A stretch of DNA of 38,740 bases from Pusillimonas sp. MFBS29 (GTDB taxonomy: Bacteria; Pseudomonadota; Gammaproteobacteria; Burkholderiales; Burkholderiaceae_B). Positions 8,655 through 16,568 of this stretch are shown here, piece after piece (position 1 is the stretch's first letter; each line of letters opens with the position of its first letter). The stretch is from NCBI RefSeq assembly GCF_020687695.1, contig NZ_JAJEWL010000013.1, positions 1 through 38,740 on the forward strand. Reading direction: 5' to 3'. The translations under genes and the position numbers were made by a program. The notes beneath the pieces are model-generated. The model had not been told where the DNA came from. It did not search any database and was given only the letters and a program-made list of their open reading frames with translations.

Positions 8655-8694
8655 GCCTACAGCATAAGGGCGGGCCCGACCTTATGCTGTAGGC
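8655..8694. repeat. Perfect 15-bp inverted repeat (hairpin) between dksA and the glycosyltransferase gene
   Basis: GCCTACAGCATAAGG at 8655-8669 is repeated exactly in inverted form at 8680-8694 around a 10-base loop that itself contains GGGCCC. It can form a very stable hairpin on either strand. No T-run follows on either strand, so it is not a standard intrinsic terminator. It lies 30-69 bases beyond the dksA stop and 61-100 bases before the glycosyltransferase start. Confidence 0.8.
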
Positions 8695-8710
8695 CAGGGG
8701 GCGCCCTGGC
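8693..8710. repeat. Second short hairpin, directly after the dksA stop
   Basis: GCCAGGG (8693-8699) pairs with CCCTGGC (8704-8710) across a four-base loop. It shares two bases with the longer hairpin at 8655-8694, so only one of the two can fold fully. It begins 13 bases after the dksA stop on the minus strand and may protect the 3' end of the message or slow polymerase. No T-run follows. Confidence 0.6.
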
Positions 8711-8723
8711 GGATGGTTATGCC

Positions 8724-9167
8724 TCAGTCTCCGTATAGCTTCTGGCGCATTTCGCGGCGTTCCTGCGCTTCCAGCGACAGGTTGGCCGTGGGGCGGGCCA
8801 GCAGGCGTGGAATGCCTATGGGCTCACCGGTTTCTTCGCACCAGCCGTATTCACCCGAGTCGATCAGCGTGATGGATTGCTGTACTTTTTTCAGAAGCTT
8901 GCGCTCGCGGTCGCGTGTGCGCAGTTCCAGGGCATGCTCTTCCTCGATGGTTGCGCGATCGGCTGGATCGGGAACGAACTGGGTCTCGCGCAGGTTTTCG
9001 GTTGTGGCGTCGGCGTTGTTCAGGATTTCCTGTTCAAGCTCTTTCAGACGATTCCTGAAAAATGCCAGTTGATCCGCGTTCATGTATTCGGACTCGGGCA
9101 TGGCCAACAACTCTTTTTCCGTCAGCAAACGACCCTGATTCTTTGTAGTGGCTGATTTGCTTGTCAT
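8724..9167 (-). CDS. dksA: DksA, RNA polymerase-binding stringent response factor, single-cysteine zinc-finger variant
   Basis: DksA enters the RNA polymerase secondary channel and, with ppGpp, lowers rRNA promoter activity. The 147-residue protein has the coiled coil with the tip motif D67-P-A-D70-R-A72 (DxxDxA), which is needed for activity, then the long LELRTRDRERKLLKK helix. In the globular zinc-finger region only Cys110 (YGWCEETGEPIG) remains; the three other ligand positions are Thr113, Ser131 and Ala134. E. coli DksA has four cysteines. Loss of most of them is seen in other alpha- and betaproteobacterial DksA proteins, so function probably does not depend on zinc. An AGAGGAAG ribosome-binding site precedes the ATG. 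It is the last gene behind zur and the COG0523 gene. Confidence 0.95.
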   Translation of the reverse strand: MTSKSATTKNQGRLLTEKELLAMPESEYMNADQLAFFRNRLKELEQEILNNADATTENLRETQFVPDPADRATIEEEHALELRTRDRERKLLKKVQQSITLIDSGEYGWCEETGEPIGIPRLLARPTANLSLEAQERREMRQKLYGD

Positions 9168-9237
9168 GATGCTTCCTCTTGTGGTGTTGGTGACTGGGGC
9201 CTGTGCTGCGCCGGTTATGGCGCGCTGCCGCCCTTCA

Positions 9238-10323
9238 TCAAACCAAGCAGTTTTCTAACCCCTGGGTGAAAATGTCCTGGGGAAGTTTACGTCCGATGAA
9301 TACCATTTTGGTATTGGGCTTTTCGCTGGCCAGCCAAGGCTTGCCCGGTTCTGCGCCCATCATCATGTGCACGCCCTGAAAGAGCATGCGGCGGTTAATA
9401 CCTTTGAGGTACAAAATGCCTTTGTAGCGCAGCAGGTCGGGGCCATAGACCTGGACGATGCCGCCCAGGAATTCCTCAAGCCGCTCGGGGTCAAAGGCTT
9501 TGTTGGAACGAAATACAAACGCGCCGATCTGATCGTCGTGATGTGCGTGGTGGTGGTCGTGATGGTGATCACAGTGGTCGTCGCATTCGCCGTCGTGGTC
9601 ATGGCCGTGACCGTGATCGTGATCGTGGGCGGCGTCGGGATGCACTTCGGCCAGGAAATCGGGGTCGATGTCCAGGATGGTGTTCAGGTTGAAGCCGCTG
9701 ACGTCCATCAGCGTGCTCAGGTCGGTTTCGCCGAAACTCACCGGCGTGATCGAGGCGCGCGGATTGATGCGCACCAGCCGGGCGCGCAGCGCCTGGTAAT
9801 CGACTTCGTTGACCAGGTCTTTCTTGGAAATAAGCAGGCGGTCGGCAAAGCCAACCTGTTTCTGGGCTTCTTCCTGCTGATCCAGCGTTTCCATGCCGTG
9901 CTTGGCGTCGACCACGGTAATGACGGCGTCGACCCGGTAGTAGTCGGCGATTTCGTCGTCCATGAAGAAGGTCTGGCAAACCGGGCCGGGATTGGCCATG
10001 CCGGTGGTTTCGATGATGACGCGCTCGAAATTCAGCTCGCCCGCCTGGCGCTTGATGCGCAGGTCGTTCAGCGTACGCATGAGGTCGCCGCGCACCGTGC
10101 AGCAGACGCAGCCGTTGCTGAGCTCGATGATTTCTTCTTCGCTGTCTTGCACCAGCAGGTCGTTGTCTATGCTTTCGGGCCCGAACTCGTTTTCGATGAC
10201 CGCGATGCGTCGTCCGTGATACTCGGTAAGTATGCGTTTGAGCAGGGTGGTTTTGCCAGCCCCCAAAAACCCGGTAAGTATGGTGACCGGAACCATTTTG
10301 CTTGCTTGTTCAGCGGCTTTCAT
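9238..10323 (-). CDS. COG0523 GTPase with CxCC motif, probable zinc metallochaperone
   Basis: The 361-residue P-loop GTPase belongs to the CobW/YjiA/ZigA/ZNG group. Visible motifs are Walker [10 protein letters not shown] (18-26), ENEFG (44-48), the metal-binding GCVCC with Cys72, Cys74 and Cys75, [10 protein letters not shown] (105-114), and SKKD (166-169) for guanine recognition. A His/Asp-rich stretch at about 228-263 with about 17 histidines and two Cys fits metal binding. The CobW C-terminal domain follows, from about 266. Members near zur genes hand zinc to client enzymes when zinc is scarce. The gene lies 136 bases after zur and 70 bases before dksA in the same direction. Zinc rather than cobalt is inferred from the Zur neighbourhood. 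Confidence 0.9.
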   Translation of the reverse strand: MKAAEQASKMVPVTILTGFLGAGKTTLLKRILTEYHGRRIAVIENEFGPESIDNDLLVQDSEEEIIELSNGCVCCTVRGDLMRTLNDLRIKRQAGELNFERVIIETTGMANPGPVCQTFFMDDEIADYYRVDAVITVVDAKHGMETLDQQEEAQKQVGFADRLLISKKDLVNEVDYQALRARLVRINPRASITPVSFGETDLSTLMDVSGFNLNTILDIDPDFLAEVHPDAAHDHDHGHGHDHDGECDDHCDHHHDHHHAHHDDQIGAFVFRSNKAFDPERLEEFLGGIVQVYGPDLLRYKGILYLKGINRRMLFQGVHMMMGAEPGKPWLASEKPNTKMVFIGRKLPQDIFTQGLENCLV

Positions 10324-10459
10324 CGTGTGCCTCGCGAGCGCGGACCTTGAAATTCGCCCGCCACTGGGTGATGCATGCCGGGGGGCGGCTCTGGGGTAGC
10401 GCAGAAAAACTCAACGTGCGATTACATCACAGCATACGCTTTAGAGCAAACCTCTGCTG

Positions 10460-10930
10460 TCAGTGCGTATGCGTTCTGCAATTTCCGCAAAGGGCGCGCA
10501 GTTCGGTTTCGTGATCGGAGAGTGCAAAACCGGCGCTGGCGACCTTGTCGGCCAGCTGGCGGCTGAGCGCCGGATCGCTCAGTTCCGCAACGGTGCCGCA
10601 CTGGGTGCAGACGACCAGTAGATCATGCGGCTGGCCCGCTGCATCCAGGCAGGCCGTCCAGGCATTGATGGCGTCCAGCCTGTGAACCAGGCCCTCGTCG
10701 ACCAGGAAGTCCAGGGCGCGATACACCGTGGGGGGCGCCGCGCCCGGCTGGACGGCGCGGATCAGGTCCAGCAGTTCATAGGCCTTGACGCTGCGATGCT
10801 GGCTGAGCAGGATTTCGAGCACTTTGCGGCGTATGGGGGTCAGCCGCTTGCCGCGCTGTGCGCACAGCGATTCGGCCGTCTGCAGCTTGGCAGCCAGGGC
10901 GGAGGGCTGTGTCGAATGGTCGGCGGACAT
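10460..10930 (-). CDS. zur: Zur, Fur family zinc uptake repressor
   Basis: This cytoplasmic Fur-family repressor is 156 residues from the ATG at 10930. The winged helix covers about residues 15-85 (RLTPIRRKVLEILLSQHRSVKAYELL, then APPTVYRALDFLVDEGLVHRL). The structural zinc pairs are Cys108-x-x-Cys111 and Cys148-x-x-Cys151, and the tail ends RTHTH. Low similarity to iron-type Fur, the adjacent metal importer, and a Zur-type palindrome upstream point to Zur. An in-frame ATG at 10990 would add 20 residues unlike the family, but it cannot be excluded because both starts have weak ribosome-binding sites. It is divergent from the znu operon, so the shared operator implies autoregulation. Confidence 0.9.
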   Translation of the reverse strand: MSADHSTQPSALAAKLQTAESLCAQRGKRLTPIRRKVLEILLSQHRSVKAYELLDLIRAVQPGAAPPTVYRALDFLVDEGLVHRLDAINAWTACLDAAGQPHDLLVVCTQCGTVAELSDPALSRQLADKVASAGFALSDHETELRALCGNCRTHTH

Positions 10931-11019
10931 GGCGTGGTTCTCGGTCGGGTAAACAGGGCTCACAGTAAAAGTGGGGTTCGGGGCCAGCATGACATAAATC
11001 GCGTGGTTTGGCCTGTACA

Positions 11020-11039
11020 GGTTATGTTATAACATAACC
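11020..11039. promoter_or_regulatory. Zur operator: perfect 20-bp palindrome between zur and the znu operon
   Basis: GGTTATGTTATAACATAACC is a perfect palindrome with the core TGTTATAACA. Proteobacterial Zur boxes are palindromes of the form TGTTATANTATAACA; this one is related but more compact. It lies between two divergent zinc-linked units. It covers the -35 and spacer region of a plus-strand promoter whose -10 TATAAT is at 11045-11050, so bound Zur would block RNA polymerase. Assignment rests on sequence and context. Confidence 0.82.
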
Positions 11040-11044
11040 GATGC

Positions 11045-11050
11045 TATAAT
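11045..11050 (+). promoter_or_regulatory. -10 element of the znu operon promoter
   Basis: A perfect TATAAT lies six bases after the Zur palindrome. Transcription would start near 11057, about 35 bases before the small ORF at 11092. The -35 region is poor (TTATGT at 11022-11027 with 17-base spacing) and lies inside the operator. Confidence 0.55.
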
Positions 11051-11091
11051 TTCCTGATTTCCGATCACATAGCCGTCGTTTTCCCGTCCCC

Positions 11092-11238
11092 ATGCATCGT
11101 GCTCCCTCAACTGCCAGTGGTCCGCGCCGATATCGCGGCTCTGCCTTGCTCGCGTCCTGCCTGCAGCGCGTCCTGCGCGTAGCGCCGGCTGTGCTGGGCT
11201 TGTGGCTGATGACTGGCTGGGCGATGGATTGGTGGTAA
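11092..11238 (+). CDS. Candidate small ORF of 48 residues leading the znu operon
   Basis: The reading frame starts at ATG 11092 and ends at TAA 11236-11238, four bases before the znuC start. The peptide begins MHRAPSTASG, has a basic central part (RRYRGS, QRVLRVA) and ends in a hydrophobic, tryptophan-rich segment (VLGLWLMTGWAMDWW). The second half has mostly G or C in third codon positions, like the neighbouring genes. No clear ribosome-binding site precedes the ATG. It would be the first cistron after the Zur-controlled promoter and could couple translation to znuC. It may be a small membrane protein, a leader peptide or chance; I do not recognise a family. Confidence 0.4.
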   Translation: MHRAPSTASGPRRYRGSALLASCLQRVLRVAPAVLGLWLMTGWAMDWW

Positions 11239-11242
11239 TTCC

Positions 11243-11959
11243 ATGAGTCAGGCCGTCATAGAGCTGGATCAGGTGTCGTTGGGCTGGCGTGATCGCATCG
11301 CCGTGCGGGACGTCTCGGGCGCCTTCGCGCGCGGGTCCCTCACCGCCATCGTCGGGCCGAATGGCGCAGGCAAATCAACACTGATCAAAGGCATCATGGG
11401 TTTGCTCAGCCCTTTGCGCGGACAAATCCGGCTGGCGGGCGATGCCCGCACCCAAATGGCTTGCCTGCCGCAACAAGGCGAGCTTGATCGAAGTTTTCCC
11501 ATCAGCACCTACGATCTGGTAGCGATGGGGGCCTGGCGCAGGACGGGCTCCTGGCGGCGTTTTCGCACAAGCGAGCACGACCGGGTGCAAAGTGCGCTCG
11601 AGGCCGTGGGGCTGGCCGATTTCGGGCCACGCATCATAGGTACCTTGTCTGGCGGACAGTTGCAGCGTGCCCTGTTTGCACGGTTGTTGCTGCACGATGC
11701 CGACACATTGCTGCTCGATGAGCCCTTTTCGGCGATTGATCGGCACACAACGGAAGATTTGATGGCTGTGATGCAGTCCTGGCATGCCGAAGGGCGCACG
11801 GTGATCGCGGTGTTGCACGATATCGAGCTGGTCCGTGCCTGCTTTCCGCAAGCCTTGCTGATGGGCGGGCAGGCGGTTGCCTGGGGGCCGACGCAGCAGG
11901 TGCTCACCGCCGAGAACCTGCACCTGGCACGGCATCTGTGCGCAGGAGACTACCTGTGA
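11243..11959 (+). CDS. znuC: ZnuC-like ATP-binding subunit of a zinc/manganese ABC importer
   Basis: The 238-residue ABC ATPase powers import of a divalent metal through ZnuB. It has Walker A GPNGAGKST (about 38-46), Q-loop LPQQGELDRSFP, signature LSGGQLQRALFARLLL, Walker B TLLLDEPFSAID and the switch His in AVLHDIE. Its stop overlaps the next start (TGATG at 11957-11961), so translation is coupled. The operator upstream points to zinc rather than manganese, although the family handles both. The start at 11243 has GGTGG within the preceding ORF as ribosome-binding site. Confidence 0.9.
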   Translation: MSQAVIELDQVSLGWRDRIAVRDVSGAFARGSLTAIVGPNGAGKSTLIKGIMGLLSPLRGQIRLAGDARTQMACLPQQGELDRSFPISTYDLVAMGAWRRTGSWRRFRTSEHDRVQSALEAVGLADFGPRIIGTLSGGQLQRALFARLLLHDADTLLLDEPFSAIDRHTTEDLMAVMQSWHAEGRTVIAVLHDIELVRACFPQALLMGGQAVAWGPTQQVLTAENLHLARHLCAGDYL

Positions 11960-12864
11960 TGTGGCTGTTTGACCTGTTGTTCGGCCCCTTTATCGAGTAC
12001 GGTTTCATGCGCCGGGCGCTTGCGGGTTCGCTGGCGCTGGCTTTGGCCGCAGGCCCTATGGGCGTGTTTCTGGTGCTGCGTCGCATGAGCCTGATGGGCG
12101 ATGCCATGGCCCATGCCATTTTGCCGGGCGTCGCGGTGGGCTTCCTGGCCTCCGGTCTGTCGCTCAGCGCCATGACAGTGGGCGGAATGATTACCGGTCT
12201 GACGGTTTCGATGCTGGCCGGCGCGGTGGCCAGGCTGACGCCCCAGCGCGAGGATGCCAGCTTTGCCGCTTTCTATCTGGTTTCGCTGGGCCTGGGGGTG
12301 TTGCTGGTTTCTCTGCGCGGGTCCAATATGGATTTGATGCATGTGCTGTTCGGCACGGTATTGGGTCTGGATGACGGCGCCCTGCTGTTGGTAACAGCTG
12401 CATCCACTGTCACACTGGTGGCACTGGCCATGATATTCAGGCCACTGGTGCTCGAATGCCTGGATCCGTTATTTTTGCGCAGCCAGGGTGCGATGGGGCT
12501 GCTCATACACATGCTGTTCCTGGTTTTGCTGGTCATGACACTGGTTACCGGTTTTCAGGTGCTGGGCACGCTGATGGTAGTGGGCATCATGATGCTGCCG
12601 GCCACGGCGGCCCGTTTCTGGGCCGGATCGGTCGGCAGGCAGATGGTGCTGTCGGCGGCGATAGGTGCCCTGGTGTCTTATGTCGGCCTGCTGTTTTCAT
12701 ATTATGTTGATGTGCCTGCGTCGCCCGCCATTATCATTGCTGCAGGTTGTGTTTATTTTGTATCCATTTTCTTTGGCCCCCATGGTGGCCTGATGCAGGC
12801 GGCAAGCCAGGCACGGGCACGCCGACAACGACTGTCCAGAATTTCGGAGAACCTCAATGGCTAG
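11959..12864 (+). CDS. znuB: ZnuB-like membrane permease of a zinc/manganese ABC importer
   Basis: The 301-residue inner-membrane protein of the ABC-3 family has about eight transmembrane segments. Conserved parts are FMRRALAGSLALALAAGPMGVFLVLRRMSLMGDAMAHAILPG near the N-terminus and VTGFQVLGTLMVVGIMMLPATAARFW in the C-terminal half, which includes the loop that contacts the ATPase. The ATG at 11959 overlaps the znuC stop by one base. The open frame continues seven codons upstream within znuC, but this start is favoured by the overlap. Its end overlaps the znuA start by eight bases. Confidence 0.92.
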   Translation: MWLFDLLFGPFIEYGFMRRALAGSLALALAAGPMGVFLVLRRMSLMGDAMAHAILPGVAVGFLASGLSLSAMTVGGMITGLTVSMLAGAVARLTPQREDASFAAFYLVSLGLGVLLVSLRGSNMDLMHVLFGTVLGLDDGALLLVTAASTVTLVALAMIFRPLVLECLDPLFLRSQGAMGLLIHMLFLVLLVMTLVTGFQVLGTLMVVGIMMLPATAARFWAGSVGRQMVLSAAIGALVSYVGLLFSYYVDVPASPAIIIAAGCVYFVSIFFGPHGGLMQAASQARARRQRLSRISENLNG

Positions 12865-13873
12865 CATGACATCCATCCGGCCTTTTCAGCGCATACGCCG
12901 GCTATTGTTGGGCGCCTGCCTGATCAGCGGTTTATCGGGTGTTCCGGCCCTGGTTCTGGCCGAGCACAAGGCCACCGAGGGGGCACCACTCAAAGTAGTG
13001 GCCACCTTCTCTATTCTGGGCGACCTGGTCAGCGAGATCGGCGGAGCGCATGTCAACCTGACCACGCTGGTGGGGCCCAATGGCGATGCGCATACATTCG
13101 AGCCGTCGCCCACCGATGTCAAGGCACTGGCCCAGGCCGAGGTGCTGGTGTTGAACGGACTGGATTTCGAGGTCTGGCTGCCACGGCTTATTGGTTCGGC
13201 CGGTTTCCAGGGCCACCAGGTGCTGGCATCGAAAGGCGTGGCGGTGCGCGATCTGCACCCGGAACACCACGAGGGACACGATGATCATGCCGGCAACAAC
13301 GATCAACTTCATATTCACGGCGAGGACGATGTTGATCCCCATGCCTGGCAAAGCCTGGAGAACGGCATCATTTATGTGCAGAACATTGCCGAAGGCCTTT
13401 CCAGTGCAGCGCCAGAATTTCGTGCTTTCTTCAAGAATCGCGCAGATCTGTTGATCGAGCAGCTGACAAAACTGGATAAGGAAATCAAGCTGACGCTGTC
13501 GGTGATTCCGCCAGAAAAACGTAAGGTTGTCAGTGCGCACGATGCGTTTGGCTACTTTGCCCAAGCCTATGGCATTCAATTTATTCCGGTGGCGGGCCTG
13601 GCCAGTCAGGCCGAGCCGTCGGCCCGGGAAATGGCCGCCATCATCGACCTGATCAAGAAAGAGGATATCAAGGGCGTATTTCTGGAAAACAGCAGCAGCT
13701 CCAAGCTTGCGACCCAGATTGCGCGCGAAACCGGGGCCGTGGTGGGAGCGACCTTGTACTCCGATGCCCTGGCGCCCGCCGGGCAGCCTGGTGCTACCTA
13801 CCTGGGCATGTTCATCTGGAATGCCGGTCAGTTGATCTACGTGCTGCAGGGCGATCCCGAAAAAAATCGTTAG
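12857..13873 (+). CDS. znuA: ZnuA-like periplasmic zinc-binding protein with histidine-rich loop
   Basis: The 338-residue cluster A-I solute-binding protein delivers metal to ZnuB. A signal peptide of about 35 residues ends LVLA before EHKATEG. Metal ligands expected of the family are visible: His79 (GDAHTFEPSP), His162 (DVDPHAW), His228 (VVSAHDAF) and Asp303 (LYSDAL). Between the first two ligands is a His/Asp loop at about 134-155 (HPEHHEGHDDHAG, then LHIHGEDD), a feature of zinc rather than manganese receptors. It is the last gene of the Zur-controlled operon and ends 14 bases from the convergent xerC stop. Confidence 0.93.
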   Translation: MASMTSIRPFQRIRRLLLGACLISGLSGVPALVLAEHKATEGAPLKVVATFSILGDLVSEIGGAHVNLTTLVGPNGDAHTFEPSPTDVKALAQAEVLVLNGLDFEVWLPRLIGSAGFQGHQVLASKGVAVRDLHPEHHEGHDDHAGNNDQLHIHGEDDVDPHAWQSLENGIIYVQNIAEGLSSAAPEFRAFFKNRADLLIEQLTKLDKEIKLTLSVIPPEKRKVVSAHDAFGYFAQAYGIQFIPVAGLASQAEPSAREMAAIIDLIKKEDIKGVFLENSSSSKLATQIARETGAVVGATLYSDALAPAGQPGATYLGMFIWNAGQLIYVLQGDPEKNR

Positions 13874-13887
13874 CGTTCCGTCGCGAG

Positions 13888-14838
13888 CTAGCGCTTGCGG
13901 CCTGCGCGCGGATGAGCCTGATCGTAGGCCTGTGCCAGATGCTGGAAATCCAGGCGCGTATAAATTTGCGTGGTGGAAATGTTGGCATGCCCGAGCATTT
14001 CCTGCACGGCACGCAAGTCTTGTGCGGATTGCAGCATATGGCTGGCGAAACTATGGCGCAGGCTGTGAGGGTGAATATGCACAGGCAGACCCACCAGGCT
14101 GGCCAGCTTGTTCAGCTGTAGTTGCACCACTCGTGGCGAGATGCGCTTGCCGCGCGCGCCCAGAAACAGCGCCGCCGCGGTATCGGGGTCGGTTGAGCCG
14201 GCCAGCAATTGATCTCGTTTGCACAGCCATATTTCAATGGCGCCCATGGCCTTGCCGCCCAACGGGACGCTGCGTGTTTTGCCGCCCTTGCCCTTGACGA
14301 TGGCCGACTGTTCGTCGGGTTGTATCCAACTGCTGGACTCGTAACCGGCTGTGCGCGTGTAGCGGCAGTCAAGACTGACCAGTTCGGCAAGGCGCAGGCC
14401 GCTGGAATACAGTATCTCGAACATGGCCTGATCACGACAATCAAGGGCGGTTTCGGGTGCTGGCAGATTCGGGCGATCCAGCAAAACCTGTGTCTGTTCG
14501 ACCGACAGTGCCTTGGGCAGGCTGCGTGGGATTTTGGGGGCACGCACACCGGTCACCGGATTCGATTCCATGCCGATTTGCGGGGCCCACCATTGAAAAA
14601 AACCACGCCAGGCTGCCAGCGCACGTGCCAGGCTGCGAGGCTTCAGACCTTGCCCGTGCAGGCGTGCAACCGCCTGCCGGATATGACTCTCGGTGCAATG
14701 CTCCAGCTTCAAGTCGGGGTGGCACACGACAAGATGGTGCAGGTCTTGCCGATACCCCGCCAGCGTGTGGGCGGAATAGCGGCGATGGCCCTGCAGGTGT
14801 GCAAGCCATTGCTCCATGTGGGCGGGCAGGGCATGCAT
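13888..14838 (-). CDS. xerC: XerC tyrosine recombinase
   Basis: XerC works with XerD at the dif site to resolve chromosome dimers at division. The 316-residue protein has a SAM-like N-terminal domain (about 8-95) and a catalytic domain with all expected residues: Arg149 (SSGLRLAEL), Lys184 (VKGKGGK), His258 and Arg261 (HSLRHSF), His284 (LGHANI) and Tyr293 (IYTRLD). The segment between LVSLD and GKGGK is about ten residues longer than in E. coli; I recall similar lengths in Bordetella relatives. An alternative start is the ATG at 14817. It lies eight bases after the DUF484 stop, in the dapF-DUF484-xerC order shared by many proteobacteria. Confidence 0.95.
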   Translation of the reverse strand: MHALPAHMEQWLAHLQGHRRYSAHTLAGYRQDLHHLVVCHPDLKLEHCTESHIRQAVARLHGQGLKPRSLARALAAWRGFFQWWAPQIGMESNPVTGVRAPKIPRSLPKALSVEQTQVLLDRPNLPAPETALDCRDQAMFEILYSSGLRLAELVSLDCRYTRTAGYESSSWIQPDEQSAIVKGKGGKTRSVPLGGKAMGAIEIWLCKRDQLLAGSTDPDTAAALFLGARGKRISPRVVQLQLNKLASLVGLPVHIHPHSLRHSFASHMLQSAQDLRAVQEMLGHANISTTQIYTRLDFQHLAQAYDQAHPRAGRKR

Positions 14839-14846
14839 GGCGGTGA

Positions 14847-15533
14847 TCAGGCGTAGGCGTCGGGACGCGCGGGGCCTTGCAGGCGTTGCAGGCTGGAGCC
14901 GGCCAGTCGATTGATGGTCTCGAGGAAGGCAGTGCCCATATCGGGCGTGAAGCGTTCGGGGTCGTCAGAGCCGAAGACCAGCAAGCCTATGGGTTCACCG
15001 CTGCCGCGCGGGCGCAGGGCGATCATGGCCAGTGATGCAGGCTGCGCACCCAGCCATGATGCCGCTTCCTGGCTGTTGTAGGCGCCGCAATAAGGGGTGG
15101 TCAGTTCACGTGCGTACGAACGCACGCTGTCGGTGACGTCCTGGTTGAATTCGCTGTCTTGCAGGCCGGGCAAATCCCAAAGGCGCAGTGCAATGGTCGG
15201 CAAATCAAACAGGTCACCCAGGCTGCGCACGATATGGCCGGGCAACTGCGTGGCATCTTCTTCGGCCAGCATGCGGCAGCACCAGTCCATGAGGGTATCG
15301 GTGATGCGTTCGTTACCGCTGGCATTGTGCATCAGGCCAGACAGTTTCCATTCCAGGTCTTTGGTCCGCGCGCGCAGCGTCATGATCTGCCGTTCGCCCA
15401 GGGAGATTGCACGAGTTTCATTCGGATGAGGCACGCGCAAATTGGCGAATACGTCGGCGTGGTCCTGGAAGAACGAAGGGTTATCTTGCAAAAACTGTGC
15501 GATATGTTCGGCGGAAAGACTTTCTGGATTCAT
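14847..15533 (-). CDS. DUF484 family protein (GAF-like), between dapF and xerC
   Basis: The 228-residue cytoplasmic protein begins [29 protein letters not shown] and continues with [16 protein letters not shown], the hallmark N-terminus of DUF484. A helical segment (residues 50-80) is followed by a GAF-like domain that ends near residue 220. The family sits beside xerC in many gamma- and betaproteobacteria but has no established biochemical role. Its ATG (15533) overlaps the dapF stop as ATGA. Confidence 0.93.
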   Translation of the reverse strand: MNPESLSAEHIAQFLQDNPSFFQDHADVFANLRVPHPNETRAISLGERQIMTLRARTKDLEWKLSGLMHNASGNERITDTLMDWCCRMLAEEDATQLPGHIVRSLGDLFDLPTIALRLWDLPGLQDSEFNQDVTDSVRSYARELTTPYCGAYNSQEAASWLGAQPASLAMIALRPRGSGEPIGLLVFGSDDPERFTPDMGTAFLETINRLAGSSLQRLQGPARPDAYA

Positions 15534-16423
15534 GGTTGTAGGAAATCCTTGGTGGTGTACTGCTCGGTAAGCGTATCGATGTTGACCTGACCGGAGTATA
15601 CGGTGGTGGCGGGGCCGCTCATGTGCAAGGTGTTGTTGGTCCAGGTAATGGTAAGTGGGCCGCCCCGTGTGTGCACGAGCACGGGGCTGTCGAGCAGGCC
15701 TCGACGTATGCCCGCCACGGCGGCCGCGCAGGCTCCGGTGCCGCAGGCCAGTGTTTCGCCGGCACCACGCTCGTAGACGCGCAGCCTGATGGTGTTGCGG
15801 TCGATGATCTGCATGAAGCCCGCATTGACCCGTTGTGCGAAACGAGGATGTGATTCGATCTGCGGCCCGATGGTGCCCACTGGCGCGTTCTGTACGTTGT
15901 CTACGATTTGCACGGCATGCGGGTTGGATATGGCCACCAGCGATAGCTGAACGTCGGGATGTCCGGGCAGGGGCAGTGTCCATAAGGTGTCGGCCCCGCA
16001 TGGGGTGGAATGCAGGCCTTCTGTGTCGAAGGCGACGGCTTCGGGTTCGAAGCGGGTCTGGCCCATTTCAACGGATACGCCGTCGATTTCGGTGTCGTGC
16101 AGGGTGATGATGCCGGTCTTGATTTCGGCACGCAGTGGATTTCGGCGCGAGAGGCCTTGTTCATGTACGAAGCGCACGAAGCAGCGCGCGCCGTTGCCGC
16201 AGTGTTCGACTTCGCCGCCGTCGGCATTGAAGATGCGGTAGCGGAAGTCGGCTTCGAGGTGCAGCGGGTTTTCGACCAGGAGGATCTGGTCTGCACCTAT
16301 GCCGAAGTGGCGGTCGGCCAGAAGCCGTGCCCGTTCGGGGGTAAGGTCTATGGCTTGCCGTACGCCGTCGAGCACGACAAAGTCGTTGCCGGCGCCGTGC
16401 ATCTTTACGAAATTCCAGTTCAT
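15530..16423 (-). CDS. dapF: DapF, diaminopimelate epimerase
   Basis: DapF converts LL- to meso-diaminopimelate for lysine and peptidoglycan synthesis. The 297-residue protein has both catalytic cysteines: Cys75 in HCGNGARCF and Cys227 in [10 protein letters not shown]. Other conserved parts are [20 protein letters not shown] and NPHAVQIV. It is about 20 residues longer than the E. coli enzyme, mostly in the middle ([15 protein letters not shown]). The ATG at 16423 precedes the conserved N-terminus; the open frame continues upstream to 16504, but those residues do not match the family. First gene of the dapF-DUF484-xerC unit. Confidence 0.97.
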   Translation of the reverse strand: MNWNFVKMHGAGNDFVVLDGVRQAIDLTPERARLLADRHFGIGADQILLVENPLHLEADFRYRIFNADGGEVEHCGNGARCFVRFVHEQGLSRRNPLRAEIKTGIITLHDTEIDGVSVEMGQTRFEPEAVAFDTEGLHSTPCGADTLWTLPLPGHPDVQLSLVAISNPHAVQIVDNVQNAPVGTIGPQIESHPRFAQRVNAGFMQIIDRNTIRLRVYERGAGETLACGTGACAAAVAGIRRGLLDSPVLVHTRGGPLTITWTNNTLHMSGPATTVYSGQVNIDTLTEQYTTKDFLQP

Positions 16424-16568
16424 GATGGTGACATTATCGCGGATTAGGGCGGGTTTGTGGGGAGTATTGGCGGCTGTGTTGTGGCTGGTATGGGTTTCTT
16501 GCACGGTGCAGTCAGGTGTGCGGGGTGCCGCTCCTATCGCTGCGCCCGCCGATGGCGGGTTCCCTTGT

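Noticed and set aside
9367-10350. Long plus-strand open frame of 327 codons, antisense to the COG0523 GTPase gene
   Set aside because: It mirrors the third-position bias of the real gene; the product is valine-rich with no motif, while the minus frame has all GTPase motifs.
10432-10472. 8-base inverted repeat GCATACGC / GCGTATGC at the end of zur
   Set aside because: The arms are 25 bases apart, overlap the zur coding end, and have no T-run; it may be chance.
13888-14838. Extra residues in XerC between LVSLD and GKGGK as a sign of an atypical recombinase
   Set aside because: All catalytic residues are in place and the gene order is canonical; similar lengths occur in relatives as far as I recall.
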